Positions 1 to 10,876 of a DNA stretch of 64,000 bases are shown here, one piece after another. Every line of letters begins with the position of its first letter. Within the stretch, counting starts at the first letter, position 1. The DNA comes from Erythrobacter sp. Lineage in GTDB: Bacteria > Pseudomonadota > Alphaproteobacteria > Sphingomonadales > Sphingomonadaceae. Both the position numbers and the translations under genes were made by a program. Location: contig CP073261.1 in the NCBI GenBank assembly GCA_019739335.1, positions 2,408,001 to 2,472,000 of the forward strand. The letters are read 5' to 3'. The notes beneath the pieces were generated by a model. That model saw nothing but the letters and a program-made list of their open reading frames with translations, made no database searches and was not told where the DNA came from.

Positions 1-2052
1 GCCGTTGGCGAAATCGCCGAACTGCGCTTCCCACAAAACCAGCGTTTTCGGATCGGCCATCGCGAACCCGTATTCGAAGCCGAGTACGCCGTATTCGCTC
101 AGCGTGCTGTCATAGACTTCGAACTTGCCGTGCGGCAGGCTGGCGAGCGGAATGTATTTCTGCTCGCTGGCCTGATCGATCCAGATCGCGTGCCGCTGGC
201 TGAACGTGCCGCGACCGCTGTCCTGCCCGGACAGTCGCACGCCGAATCCTTCGGTGACAAGGCTGCCGAAAGCGAGCGCTTCCGCCGTCGCCCAGTCGAT
301 CCCGGTGCCGCTGGCGAACATTTCGCGCTTGGCATCGATCACGCGGGCGAGCGTCTTGTGGATTGCCAGATCGCCGGGAACGGTGGTGAGGGTGCGACCG
401 AGGCTATCGAACAGTTTCTTCGGGATCGCGGTATCCACGTTGCGGCGCGCGCTTTCGGGATCGGCCGGCTTGTGGAGCCCGCTCCAGCGACCGGCGAACC
501 AGTCGACCTCGTTGGGCAGGTAGCTCTTCGCAGCTTCGAATTCGCCTTCGAGATGTTCGATGAAGGCCTGGCGGATAGCGGGCGCAGTGCCCGGATCGAT
601 CACGCCTTCGCCCAGCAGCCGTTCCGAATAGATGTCGCTGACACGCGGGTGCTTGCCGATCGCATTGTACATCAGCGGCTGGGTGAACTTTGGTTCGTCG
701 CCCTCGTTGTGGCCAAAGCGGCGGTAGCACCACATGTCGATCACGATGTCGCGCTTGAACATCTGCCGGTATTCAACAGCCAGCTTGCAGGCGAAAGTCA
801 CTGCTTCGGGATTGTCGCCGTTGACGTGGAGGATCGGCGCCTGCACGCCCTTGGCGACGTCGCTGGGATAGGGCGAATTGCGCGCGAACTTGGGGCTGGT
901 GGTGAAGCCGATCTGATTGTTGATGACGAAGTGGAGGCAGCCGCCGGTATTGTAGCCGCGCACGCCCGAAAGGCCGAGGCATTCCCATACCACGCCTTGG
1001 CCCGCAAAGGCCGCGTCACCGTGGATCAGCACCGGCAGCACCTGTTCGTGCTGGCTCAGATCGTCGCGCACCGCCTGCTGCGCGCGCACCTTGCCGAGCA
1101 CCACGGGATTGACCGTTTCGAGATGCGAGGGATTGGGCACCAGGCTCATGTGCACCTTGATCCCGTCGAACTCGCGATCGGTGCTGGTGCCGAGATGATA
1201 CTTCACATCGCCCGAACCGCCGACATCGTCCGGATTGGCGCTGCCGCCGGAAAATTCGTGGAAGATCACCTTGTACGGCTTGGCCATCACGTTCGCGAGC
1301 ACGTTCAGCCGCCCCCGATGGGCCATGCCGTAAACGATCTCGCGCATTCCGAGCGAACCGCCGTACTTGATCACCGCTTCCAGCGCCGGGATCATAGATT
1401 CCCCGCCGTCGAGCCCGAAGCGCTTGGTGCCGACGTATTTCTTGCCGAGGAACTTCTCGTATTCCTCGCCCCGGATCACCGCCTGCAGGATGGCCTTCTT
1501 GCCTTCGGGAGTGAACTGGATCGTTTCTTCGGGCTTTTCGAACTTTTCCTGCAGGAAGCGCCGTTCCTCGGTATCGGCGATGTGCATGTATTCGAGGCCG
1601 ACATGCCCGCAATAGGTGCTGCGCAGCGCGGCGTAGAGATCGCCGACCTTGACCCATTCGAACCCGAACGCGCCGCCGACATAGACTTCCTTGCTCTCCT
1701 GCCCGGCAAAGCCGTGCCAGGCGAGAGTAAGCTCTTCCGGCTCGTTCTGGTGCGAGAGGCCGAGCGGATCGAGATCGGCGGCCAGATGTCCGCGCACGCG
1801 ATAGAGCCGGATCAGCATCATCGCGCGGATCGAGTCGCTCGCCGCCGCTTCGATGCTCGCGGCATCGACGGGCTTGCCCACCTTGGCCGCCGCGGCCTGC
1901 ACGGCAATCGCCATATCGGTCGGGTCCATCGCCGACGCGAGATCGCCCGCCGCCTCAGCCAGCGGCCAGCGCGGATTATGCCAGCTCGGCCCCGCCTGCG
2001 CGCTTTCCTGCGACGGCAGCTCGGGAAGGAAATTGCGCGGTTCGTTACCCAT
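1..2052 (-). CDS. sucA: 2-oxoglutarate dehydrogenase E1 component (partial, C-terminus outside window)
   Basis: Thiamine-diphosphate-dependent E1 subunit of the 2-oxoglutarate dehydrogenase complex, decarboxylating 2-oxoglutarate in the TCA cycle. The visible 684 residues run from the start into the second thiamine-binding (transketolase-like) domain; roughly 250 C-terminal residues are missing. Visible marks are the N-terminal RVRGHLAADLDPLG stretch (residues about 85-98), the E1 segment AHRGRLNVLANV and the cofactor region GDAAFAGQGVVWE (about 343-355) followed by VINNQIGF. The start at 2052 is preferred over an in-frame ATG at 2058 because GAGGA lies six bases before it but directly abuts the upstream one. 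It is last of the visible mdh - membrane protein - sucD - sucA run, 33 bases after sucD; sucB would be expected just outside the window. Confidence 0.96.
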   Translation of the reverse strand, partial: MGNEPRNFLPELPSQESAQAGPSWHNPRWPLAEAAGDLASAMDPTDMAIAVQAAAAKVGKPVDAASIEAAASDSIRAMMLIRLYRVRGHLAADLDPLGLSHQNEPEELTLAWHGFAGQESKEVYVGGAFGFEWVKVGDLYAALRSTYCGHVGLEYMHIADTEERRFLQEKFEKPEETIQFTPEGKKAILQAVIRGEEYEKFLGKKYVGTKRFGLDGGESMIPALEAVIKYGGSLGMREIVYGMAHRGRLNVLANVMAKPYKVIFHEFSGGSANPDDVGGSGDVKYHLGTSTDREFDGIKVHMSLVPNPSHLETVNPVVLGKVRAQQAVRDDLSQHEQVLPVLIHGDAAFAGQGVVWECLGLSGVRGYNTGGCLHFVINNQIGFTTSPKFARNSPYPSDVAKGVQAPILHVNGDNPEAVTFACKLAVEYRQMFKRDIVIDMWCYRRFGHNEGDEPKFTQPLMYNAIGKHPRVSDIYSERLLGEGVIDPGTAPAIRQAFIEHLEGEFEAAKSYLPNEVDWFAGRWSGLHKPADPESARRNVDTAIPKKLFDSLGRTLTTVPGDLAIHKTLARVIDAKREMFASGTGIDWATAEALAFGSLVTEGFGVRLSGQDSGRGTFSQRHAIWIDQASEQKYIPLASLPHGKFEVYDSTLSEYGVLGFEYGFAMADPKTLVLWEAQFGDFANG

Positions 2053-2085
2053 TACCATTCCTCATGAGGAGGGAGCGTGCGAGAG

Positions 2086-2972
<887 letters not shown>

Positions 2973-2976
<4 letters not shown>

Positions 2977-3256
2977 GGATTTCCAGCCTTATCAGTTTTG
3001 GCGTCGCGCCCGCGCACAAATGCAGTGACGACAATAGCCAGCGCAATCACGCAACCGGCCCAAAAGGGAAAGAATACAAACAAAATGTAGCCGTGCGGAC
3101 CCATCCCAATATAACTTAGAAGAATTATGGATCCGGCCAGAAGCAAAAAGCCAACCGCAATCGCTCCTTTTGCGCGAGCAAAACGGAAAACAAGCAGCAC
3201 CACAATCAAAGGAACTGCGCCACACGCAAGCACGAATAGGAGGGTTCGGGCGTCCA

Positions 3257-3257
<1 letters not shown>
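2973..3257 (-). CDS. Small three-helix membrane protein inside the TCA operon
   Basis: A 94-residue hydrophobic protein with three apparent transmembrane segments (about residues 5-25, 31-51 and 57-80) and a short charged tail ([13 protein letters not shown]). No family is recognised. It starts within the mdh stop codon (TAATG, one-base overlap) and its own stop overlaps the sucD start by four bases, so it is almost certainly translated together with both enzymes. It has no visible catalytic motif. A role such as tethering or an envelope function is only a guess; the tight coupling is the evidence that it is a real gene. Confidence 0.75.
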
Positions 3258-4333
<1,076 letters not shown>

Positions 4334-4457
4334 CTAGAACCGCGAAACCGGCTTTGCAACAGGGTTTAGCCAATTGTTTTTGCAAACAGTTCGCAGTAGC
4401 AAAAGGGTCGCGATTTGCCGCATGGAACACAGATGGCAGCGGTATAAGGAGACTTCC

Positions 4458-6023
4458 CTAGCTGGCCAGTTGACGCGGGTTCCACAAGTCGCCTTCGGCC
4501 AGCCGTTCCGCTTCATCGGCGAGCATGAGCATGGCCGTATAGTCCGGCACGGCGCGGCTGAAGTGCCAGCCCTGGCCGAGCGTGCAGCCCGCCGCCTTCA
4601 TTGCGCGGACCTGTTCGATCGTTTCCAGCCCTTCTGCCACCACGTTCATCCCCAGCGTCTGCCCCATTTCGGCCATCGCCCGGATCACCGTGTCGCTGCG
4701 CGCATTGCTGCCGGGACCGGAAACGAGGCTGCGATCCACCTTCAGGGTGCGGAACGGGTAGAGATGCAGGTGCCGCACCGACGAATAACCGGTTCCGAAA
4801 TCGTCCAGCGCAAACCGCACGCCGTGGCGGGCCAGCGTGTGCATGAAGGCGGATGCGTCCTGATCGCCCTGCGCGAACAAGGCCTCGGTCACTTCGAGTT
4901 CAAGCCGCGCCGGATCGAGCCCGGCCTCGTTAAGTGCGGAAAGGATGCCGAGCGCCGAGCCGGGGGCCACGATCTGCACCGGGGAGAGATTGACGCAGAG
5001 TGTTACCTCCGCCGGCCAGCCCGCAGCGATCCGCGCAGCTTCTGCCGTCACCCAGTTTCCCAGCGCCACGATCAGGCCGCTTTCTTCGGCAACCGGGATG
5101 AACTGTGCGGGGTGAATCTCGCCCTTTTCGGCATGGAACCAGCGCGCTAGAGCCTCGAAGGCGCGGATCCTTCCGGTGCCCAGATCGATGATCGGCTGGA
5201 AATAGATCGCCAGTTCGTCGCGTTGCAGAGCCGTCCGCAGGTCGGACTCCATCTCCTTCTTGCGCGCCACTTCGCGGGTCATCGCCCGGTTGAAGAACCG
5301 CGCAATGCCCTGGCGGCTGGCCTTGGCGTGATGCAGGGCCAGGTCGCTCGCAACGATCAGCTTGTCGGGCGTCTCCGCATCATCGGGGAGGAGTGCCGCG
5401 CCCAGACAGGCCTGGCTGACAATCCGGTGGCCATCGACCCGCATCGGTTTGGCAATGGCTTCGCCCATCTGCGTGACAATCGCCTCGGCTTGCCCGCGCG
5501 CGGGGACGGGGACTGCGAGCATGAATTCATCACCGGCCAAACGCCCGAGCGCCGCGCCTTCGGGCGCGCTCTGCACCATCCGCTTTGCCACGGTGCGCAA
5601 AACCTCGTCACCCACCGGATGGCCCAGCATCTCGTTGGTCTGCTTGAAGCCGCGGAGGTCGATCAGCAGCAGCAGCAGTTTTTCTTCGGGCAGCAGGTCC
5701 ATCGCCATCTGCGCCAGCAAGAGGTCGAAGCCGATGCGATTGGCGAGCCCCGTCAGCGGATCGTGGCGCGCCTGTTCGCGCAGCATTTCGGCCTCGTCCC
5801 TTGCCTCCCGGGCGATCTGCTGCTGTTCGGCAATGGCCTTGAACACCGCCTTGATGGCCAGCGCAAACCCGAGCCCGACCGCAAGCACGGCGAGCAACCG
5901 GGTCGGGAGCGAAAGATCGGTCAGCGCGATTGTCCCGCCAAAAGGGAGAAGGCCAAGCAGGGCATAGGTCCAGCACGACCATGAGCGGCCCGGTATTTCA
6001 GGGTTTTCCGATGCTTGCGACAT
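4458..6023 (-). CDS. Membrane-anchored GGDEF-EAL cyclic-di-GMP protein
   Basis: A 521-residue inner-membrane protein for c-di-GMP turnover. Two transmembrane segments (about 18-38 and 43-62) lead through a short coiled linker into a GGDEF domain (about 85-245) and an EAL domain (about 260-505). The diguanylate cyclase signature reads AGDEF (163-167) and the usual ND after FK is NE, so cyclase activity is uncertain although AGDEF variants can work. The EAL domain looks fully equipped: EAL at 290-292, Asn345, EVTE at 377-380, DDFGTG at 407-412, Lys428 and EGLE at 464-467, so phosphodiesterase activity is likely. No sensory domain is visible beyond the membrane part. It is probably a monocistronic gene. 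Confidence 0.93.
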   Translation of the reverse strand: MSQASENPEIPGRSWSCWTYALLGLLPFGGTIALTDLSLPTRLLAVLAVGLGFALAIKAVFKAIAEQQQIAREARDEAEMLREQARHDPLTGLANRIGFDLLLAQMAMDLLPEEKLLLLLIDLRGFKQTNEMLGHPVGDEVLRTVAKRMVQSAPEGAALGRLAGDEFMLAVPVPARGQAEAIVTQMGEAIAKPMRVDGHRIVSQACLGAALLPDDAETPDKLIVASDLALHHAKASRQGIARFFNRAMTREVARKKEMESDLRTALQRDELAIYFQPIIDLGTGRIRAFEALARWFHAEKGEIHPAQFIPVAEESGLIVALGNWVTAEAARIAAGWPAEVTLCVNLSPVQIVAPGSALGILSALNEAGLDPARLELEVTEALFAQGDQDASAFMHTLARHGVRFALDDFGTGYSSVRHLHLYPFRTLKVDRSLVSGPGSNARSDTVIRAMAEMGQTLGMNVVAEGLETIEQVRAMKAAGCTLGQGWHFSRAVPDYTAMLMLADEAERLAEGDLWNPRQLAS

Positions 6024-6122
6024 GACCGCCGATTACAGCAAAGCGAGATCACCCGGTGGTTACGCGATACTCGGTGGCAACCCTAACAAACGTTATTGAA
6101 ATTGGTAATCTATTCCTGCCTG

Positions 6123-6431
6123 TCAGCCCGCCGAACTGGTGATGGGCGACACAATGGCACGGGCCATCCGCCGGTCCAGCGCGCGGCACACTTCCAGCCA
6201 CCATTCGAAGGTCTGCCGGTCCCCCGCGCGGCCCGCGGCAATTGCCTGCTCGCGGGCGTGTAGTGCGGCGGCGATGCCGTGCCTGGCGAAGTGGCGGAGT
6301 GCGGCGGAGAGGTGGGAGTTTCCAGGACTTCCGCCGTTGTCGTTCGCCGCCACCGGATGGCAAGCCTGCACCCGCGCCGGTGTCATCCGGACGCGGCAGG
6401 CAGCAGGAGGGGCGGCAAAGCGGATTGACAT
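6123..6431 (-). CDS. Conserved-looking small hypothetical protein
   Basis: A 102-residue soluble protein of unknown function. The N-terminal third is low complexity and contains AANDN, a motif common in sphingomonad proteins; the C-terminal half is helical with LRHFARHG and EWWLEVCRALDRRMA, which looks like a real conserved fold. The ATG at 6431 has AGGA nine bases upstream; a longer frame to 6497 lacks a better site. An opposite-strand frame of similar length covers the same DNA but has no recognisable features. Function is not assigned. Confidence 0.6.
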   Translation of the reverse strand: MSIRFAAPPAACRVRMTPARVQACHPVAANDNGGSPGNSHLSAALRHFARHGIAAALHAREQAIAAGRAGDRQTFEWWLEVCRALDRRMARAIVSPITSSAG

Positions 6432-6556
6432 GAGTAGGGGTCCTGCGACTGACAAAAGGTTGGCCGCAGATGCGACTGTCAGCTCATGTAAAATCAACCC
6501 GCTAAGCGAAGGTGTGACAGCATGGTTGCCACTTTCTTAGCCTTGTTGGTCAGGCC

Positions 6557-7630
6557 TCAGGGGCGGGTGAGCCAGCGCCCGCTGTTGGCATATTCGCTGC
6601 GCACATCGCCGCTCTGCGGAAGGATGTCGGAGCGTTCTTCCGCCACTTGCGCAGGAGCGGCTGTGGGAATGGCATAGCTGGACGGTGCCGGAGCAGGCGC
6701 GGCATAGTCCGCCATCACCGGTGCTTCCACCGGATCGGGAGCTTCGGGCGTGGCAGCGCGGGAGCGGGCCGGGGCAGGCTCGGCCCCGGCGTAACCGGAG
6801 CGGAAAGCGGCAGGCTGGCCCGCCGCACCTTTCCAGCGGTAGAAGATATGCGCGCCGATCACGCCCACGGTATCGAGGCTGCTTGCCCAGTAGGGATTGA
6901 CCGCAAGCGTGTGGTAGTGCGTCGCCGTGCCGACGGGGGCATAGACCACGCCTGCCAATGACTCGCGCGCGATGCGGCTGGCGCGGCTCCAGCCCGATTG
7001 CGATGGCGTGCGCGCCAGCGCCCCGTCGCAGGTGAAGGTGAACTGGCAGCCGGTGCGCCGCTCGCTGCCCTGATAGACCACGCCGCACACGGTGTTCGGG
7101 TAGGCCGGATGCGCCACGCGATTGAGCACCACCTGCGCCACCGCGCGCTGGCCGGCGTCGCTTTCGCTGGCGGCTTCGTAATAGATCGCCTGCGCCATGC
7201 ATTGCTGTGCGCGCATATGATCGCGGTCGGAGCCGACGATCCGCAAGGGTCGCGCGGCGAGCGGGAGGTCGGCGATCCCATCAGCGGTAGCGGCAGCGGC
7301 GAACTGCGAACCGCCGATCACCTGGATCGGGCGATCCCACCCTTCGGCCTCGATCAGTTGCGGGGTGTCTTCGAGATAGTAGAAGGCCGAACCCGGAAAA
7401 CTCTCCCCGGCAGTCTCGAACGGCATCGGCGCCACATCGGCGCTTTCCGGCCCCGGCTGCAGCGCGGCGATGGTGCCGGGAGCGGCGAGTGTCGGCACGG
7501 CAATCGCCACGGCCAGCACGCCGAGCTTCTTCGCCAGCGGCATCACCCGTTCGCGCAAGGGTGTGCGCCGCGTACGGAAATCGCGCCGTGGCGTGGCGGT
7601 CAAGGGCAAGGTGGAGGAGGGCTGCGACAC
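6557..7630 (-). CDS. SleB-type cell-wall hydrolase
   Basis: Predicted peptidoglycan hydrolase of the SleB/Hydrolase_2 family, known from spore cortex lytic enzymes and common in alphaproteobacteria as an envelope amidase or transglycosylase. The 357-residue protein has a basic N-terminus, one membrane or signal segment (about 33-58), then the catalytic domain (about 139-270) with CMAQAIYYEAASES (Glu152 is the expected catalytic acid), GQRAVAQVVLNRV and a cysteine-rich GCQFTFTCDG loop. The tail after 270 is rich in Ala and Pro. The start is a GTG at 7630 and is uncertain; an internal ATG at 7543 just before the hydrophobic segment is an alternative. It is divergent from the B12 uptake operon. 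Confidence 0.85.
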   Translation of the reverse strand: MSQPSSTLPLTATPRRDFRTRRTPLRERVMPLAKKLGVLAVAIAVPTLAAPGTIAALQPGPESADVAPMPFETAGESFPGSAFYYLEDTPQLIEAEGWDRPIQVIGGSQFAAAATADGIADLPLAARPLRIVGSDRDHMRAQQCMAQAIYYEAASESDAGQRAVAQVVLNRVAHPAYPNTVCGVVYQGSERRTGCQFTFTCDGALARTPSQSGWSRASRIARESLAGVVYAPVGTATHYHTLAVNPYWASSLDTVGVIGAHIFYRWKGAAGQPAAFRSGYAGAEPAPARSRAATPEAPDPVEAPVMADYAAPAPAPSSYAIPTAAPAQVAEERSDILPQSGDVRSEYANSGRWLTRP

Positions 7631-7778
7631 CCCGCGTTCATAAGCCTATCGCTCCCGCCGGACACGCGCCACGCTGCCGCTGTATCGAAGCGGGACGGCG
7701 GTTAAGGCGGATTAACCCTGCCGCAGCGGGCCTTGTCGCCGCGCGGGATACGGCCTAAAGGCCGCACCACGTCATGGG

Positions 7779-7953
7779 TTGCCGGTGCTGGTCTATGCCA
7801 GTGCAGGCCTAAGAGGGAAGCGGGTACGATGCCCGCGCTGCCCCCGCAACTGTGACCGGGGAGGGCCGCTTCCACAATGCCACTGTGCCGGTTTCGACCG
7901 GTGCGGGAAGGCGGGGGCGGACCGATGATCCGGGAGCCAGGAGACCTGCCGAT
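7779..7953 (+). promoter_or_regulatory. Cobalamin (adenosylcobalamin) riboswitch
   Basis: A typical B12 riboswitch upstream of the TonB receptor gene. The B12 box AGCCAGGAGACCTGCC is at 7935-7950, and the core shows GGGAAGC near 7815, the pyrimidine/ACTGTGACC segment CCCGCAACTGTGACCGG (about 7844-7860) and GCCACTGTGCC with its loop partner further on. It ends about 110 bases before the start codon. The RNA class is known to repress uptake genes when cobalamin is abundant; which expression platform is used here is not clear by eye. The remaining 7631-7778 bases hold the divergent promoters and no gene. Confidence 0.93.
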
Positions 7954-8060
7954 GACGGTCGTTCGGGCTGCGGGCGGGGTGTACCGACAGCTAACGGGAG
8001 AGCGCCATGTCCGGCGCTCCCTCCGTCATGAGCGGCGTTTCGCTTGTGATAGGAGGTTTC

Positions 8061-9965
8061 GTGTACAAATATCTGTTTTTCGGTGTTTCTCTTGCGGCGC
8101 TGTCTGCTGTTCCTGCGGTGGCTCAGGAAGAGTCCGACGTTGTAACAATCGCCGATGTCATTCGAACTGACGAAGCTACCATTACCGTCACCGCCACCGG
8201 CACCCGCATCGAGGTGGAAGATACCGGCCAAGCCATCACGGTGCTCGGCGAGGACGAAATCCGCAGCCTGCAAGGCCCGGACCTCACCCGCGTGCTCGAA
8301 CGCGTGCCTGGCCTCGCGATCAGCCGCAACGGCGGGCTGGGCGGCTTCACCGGAGTACGGCTGCGCGGGGCGGAGGCCGAGCAGGTGCTGGTTGTGCTGG
8401 ACGGGGTGCGGGTGGCCGACCCCGCCTCGCCATCGGGCGGGTTCGATTTCGGCAACCTGCTGAGCGGCAACCTCGCCAAGGTGGACGTGCTGCGCGGCTC
8501 CAATTCCACGATCTGGGGGTCCGACGCGCTGGGCGGGGTGATCGTCGCCTCGACCCGCGCTGCCAGCGAACTTGCCGCCAGCGCCGAATATGGTGCGGAC
8601 GACAGCCTTACCGCCGCTGCATCGGGCGGAGTGTCGGACGAAGACACCGGCTTCCTCGGCGCATCGGCCAGCTATGTGCGTACCGATGGCTATTCCGCTG
8701 CTGCCAGCGGGACCGAGGCCGACGGGTTCGAACAATGGGTGCTGGAGGGCCACGGACGCTATTATTTCTCCGATACCTTCGAGGTGTTCGCGCGGCTGCG
8801 GCAGGTCGAGGGAACGCTGGATATCGACGGCTTCCCCGCGCCCACATATTCGCTCGCCGATACCGACGAGGTGCAGGACACGCGGCAGACCTTCGGTTCG
8901 GCGGGTGCGGTCTACGACAGCGGGCCGCTGTTCGTGCAGGCCAGCTACGCCTTCGCCGATACCGCGCGCGATAATCTGGACAGTTCGGGCGCAGAGACCT
9001 TCACCAGCGAGGGCCGCTCGGACGTTGTCTCGGTGCGCGGCGAATGGCGCCCGATCGGGCCGCTACTGCTCAACTTTGGCGCAGAGAACGAGTGGACAAG
9101 TTACGAAACTTTGTTCGAACCGGGCGATAACACACGGATTTTCGGCGCCTATGCGCAAGGCGGGATCGAGTGGCGGGGGATTTCCGGCCACATCGGCGCG
9201 CGGTTTACCGATCATGCCGATTTCGGCAGCGATGTCAGCTTCGGCGCGGATGTCAGCTACGAAGTGGCGCAGAACTGGCGGCTGCGCGCGAGTATTGGCG
9301 AGGGGTTCAAGGCTCCCAGCCTGTTCCAGTTGCTGTCCGATTTCGGCAATGCTTCGCTCACCCCCGAACGCGCGACCAGCTTCGATCTCGGCCTAGCCTA
9401 TGGCGATCGCGCGCTGTTCCACAACTGGCGCAGCCCCTATTACGGCGCAGTAACGCTGTTCCGCCGCGATACGAGCGACCAGATCGCCTTCGTTTCATGC
9501 TTCGGGGTCACCGGCGGCATCTGCACCGATCGCCCCTTCGGGACTTACGACAACATTGCCCGAACCCGCGCGCAGGGAGTTGAAGCGGAATTCCGCGCGC
9601 GGGTGGCCGAGGGTCTGGTGTTCGGCGCGGCATATGCCTTCACCGACACCGAAAACCGCGCCACCGGCAACAGTCTCGCCCGACGCCCGCGCCATGCTGC
9701 GACGTTGACGGGCGAATGGCAGGCAACATACTCGCTGACGCTGGGCGCGGATGTGCGGATCGTATCCGACAGCTTCGACGATGCAGGCAATTTCGTGCGA
9801 CTGGATGGCTACGAGGTGCTGACCTTGCGCGCGGCTTTCGACGTGTCGGACACGGTGCAACTGTTCGGCCGGGTCGAGAATGTCTGGGACGAACAATACC
9901 AGACCGCCGCCGGATACGGCACGCGCGGGCGCGCGGCCTTCGTCGGGGCGCGGTTGGCGTTATGA
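8061..9965 (+). CDS. btuB: TonB-dependent outer-membrane cobalamin receptor
   Basis: Outer-membrane beta-barrel receptor, predicted to import vitamin B12 because it follows a cobalamin riboswitch and precedes BtuF/C/D-like genes. The start is a GTG at 8061 with a very strong AGGAGG at 8051-8056; two upstream ATGs have no such site. The 634-residue product has a signal peptide ending near AVAQ (19-22), a TonB-box/plug start ITVTATGTRIE (about 40-50), plug motifs RVPGLAISRNGG and VLDGVRVADP, and an aromatic-rich barrel ending ARLAL-like (VGARLAL). The stop overlaps the btuF start by four bases (ATGA). Confidence 0.92.
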   Translation: MYKYLFFGVSLAALSAVPAVAQEESDVVTIADVIRTDEATITVTATGTRIEVEDTGQAITVLGEDEIRSLQGPDLTRVLERVPGLAISRNGGLGGFTGVRLRGAEAEQVLVVLDGVRVADPASPSGGFDFGNLLSGNLAKVDVLRGSNSTIWGSDALGGVIVASTRAASELAASAEYGADDSLTAAASGGVSDEDTGFLGASASYVRTDGYSAAASGTEADGFEQWVLEGHGRYYFSDTFEVFARLRQVEGTLDIDGFPAPTYSLADTDEVQDTRQTFGSAGAVYDSGPLFVQASYAFADTARDNLDSSGAETFTSEGRSDVVSVRGEWRPIGPLLLNFGAENEWTSYETLFEPGDNTRIFGAYAQGGIEWRGISGHIGARFTDHADFGSDVSFGADVSYEVAQNWRLRASIGEGFKAPSLFQLLSDFGNASLTPERATSFDLGLAYGDRALFHNWRSPYYGAVTLFRRDTSDQIAFVSCFGVTGGICTDRPFGTYDNIARTRAQGVEAEFRARVAEGLVFGAAYAFTDTENRATGNSLARRPRHAATLTGEWQATYSLTLGADVRIVSDSFDDAGNFVRLDGYEVLTLRAAFDVSDTVQLFGRVENVWDEQYQTAAGYGTRGRAAFVGARLAL

Positions 9966-10876
9966 AGCTGGCTCCTGCCCTGTTGCTGGTGCTGGGGGGA
10001 TGCGCGCAGACACTTCCCCCGCCGCCGCTCCTGCCGGAACAGCCCACCATCGTGAGCCTGAACCCCTGTGCCGATGCGATCCTCGCCGAAATTGCAGCGC
10101 CGGGGCAGGTGCTGGCGCTGTCGCACTACAGCCACGATCCGAGGGCCAGTTCGCTGCCGCAGGAGGTGGCGCAGCGCTATGCGACTACGGGCGGGACGGC
10201 GGAGGAAGTGCTGGCGCTGGCTGCCGATGTGGTGGTGGCGGATACCTTCCTTGCCGCTTCGACCAAACGGGCGCTGGAGGACGCCGGCATCCGGGTGGCG
10301 CAGATCGGGATAACCGCTTCGCTGGAGGATAGCCTCGCGCAGATCCGCCAGCTCGGCGAAGTGACCGGGCAGTCCGCGCATGCGGAGGCGCTGGCGGAGG
10401 AAATCGCCGCCGCATGGGACGCCGCGCGCGCGGCAGGTCCACAAGTCGATACGCTACTCTGGCAGTCCGGCGGGATCGTGCCGGGCGAGGGCTCGCTGGC
10501 TTTCGCGCTGCTTGAACAGACAGGCTTTGCCAGCCACTCGGCCGCGCGCGGGCTGGGGCAGGGGGCTTACCTGCCGCTCGAGCAGGTGCTCGCCGAGCCG
10601 CCGCAACTGGTGATCGCGGCGGGGGACGAGCCGATGCTGCATCATCCGGTGTTCGCGCAGGTTGCCGGGGTGCAGCACGCCACACTCGATCCGGCGCTGC
10701 TCTATTGCGGCGGGCCGACGATCCCGCGCGCGCTGGCAAGGTTGGGGGAGATACGCCGAGACTTCACTTCTCCCCTCCCGCTTGCGGGAGGGGCTGGGGG
10801 TGGGCCTGAAGCAGGGCCAGAATCGCACAACAGGCCCACCCCTAACCCCTCCCGCAAGCGGGAGGGGAACCTCTAA
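9962..10876 (+). CDS. btuF: Cobalamin ABC transporter substrate-binding lipoprotein, with repeat-encoded tail
   Basis: Periplasmic helical-backbone binding protein of the BtuF/FecB class, delivering B12 (inferred from context) to BtuCD. The 304-residue product begins with a lipoprotein signal (LLLVLGGC) followed by the family start IVSLNPCADAIL; the two lobes are joined by a long helix (about 120-140). The last about 35 residues are not BtuF sequence: they are translated from a palindromic repeat (10772-10867), reading [12 protein letters not shown] ... NPSRKREGNL. The stop TAA overlaps the btuC ATG by one base. The gene overlaps the receptor gene by four bases. Confidence 0.9.
   Translation: MKLAPALLLVLGGCAQTLPPPPLLPEQPTIVSLNPCADAILAEIAAPGQVLALSHYSHDPRASSLPQEVAQRYATTGGTAEEVLALAADVVVADTFLAASTKRALEDAGIRVAQIGITASLEDSLAQIRQLGEVTGQSAHAEALAEEIAAAWDAARAAGPQVDTLLWQSGGIVPGEGSLAFALLEQTGFASHSAARGLGQGAYLPLEQVLAEPPQLVIAAGDEPMLHHPVFAQVAGVQHATLDPALLYCGGPTIPRALARLGEIRRDFTSPLPLAGGAGGGPEAGPESHNRPTPNPSRKREGNL
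10772..10867. repeat. Palindromic repeat element in frame inside btuF (copy 1)
   Basis: A 96-base nested inverted repeat. Two small hairpins of the type CCCCTCCCGC / GCGGGAGGGG lie at 10772-10793 and 10846-10867, and the inner arms GGGGTGGGCCTG (10797-10808) and CAGGCCCACCCC (10831-10842) pair with each other. Its length is 32 codons. A second copy with the same arms lies in uvrA at 22278-22370. The right arm's GGAGGGG is also the likely ribosome binding site of btuC, eight bases before its ATG. Confidence 0.9.

Noticed and set aside
130..2067. Long plus-strand open frame opposite sucA
   Set aside because: It is the complement of a clearly recognisable sucA; GC-rich codon bias leaves the antisense frame open. 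No family similarity was seen.
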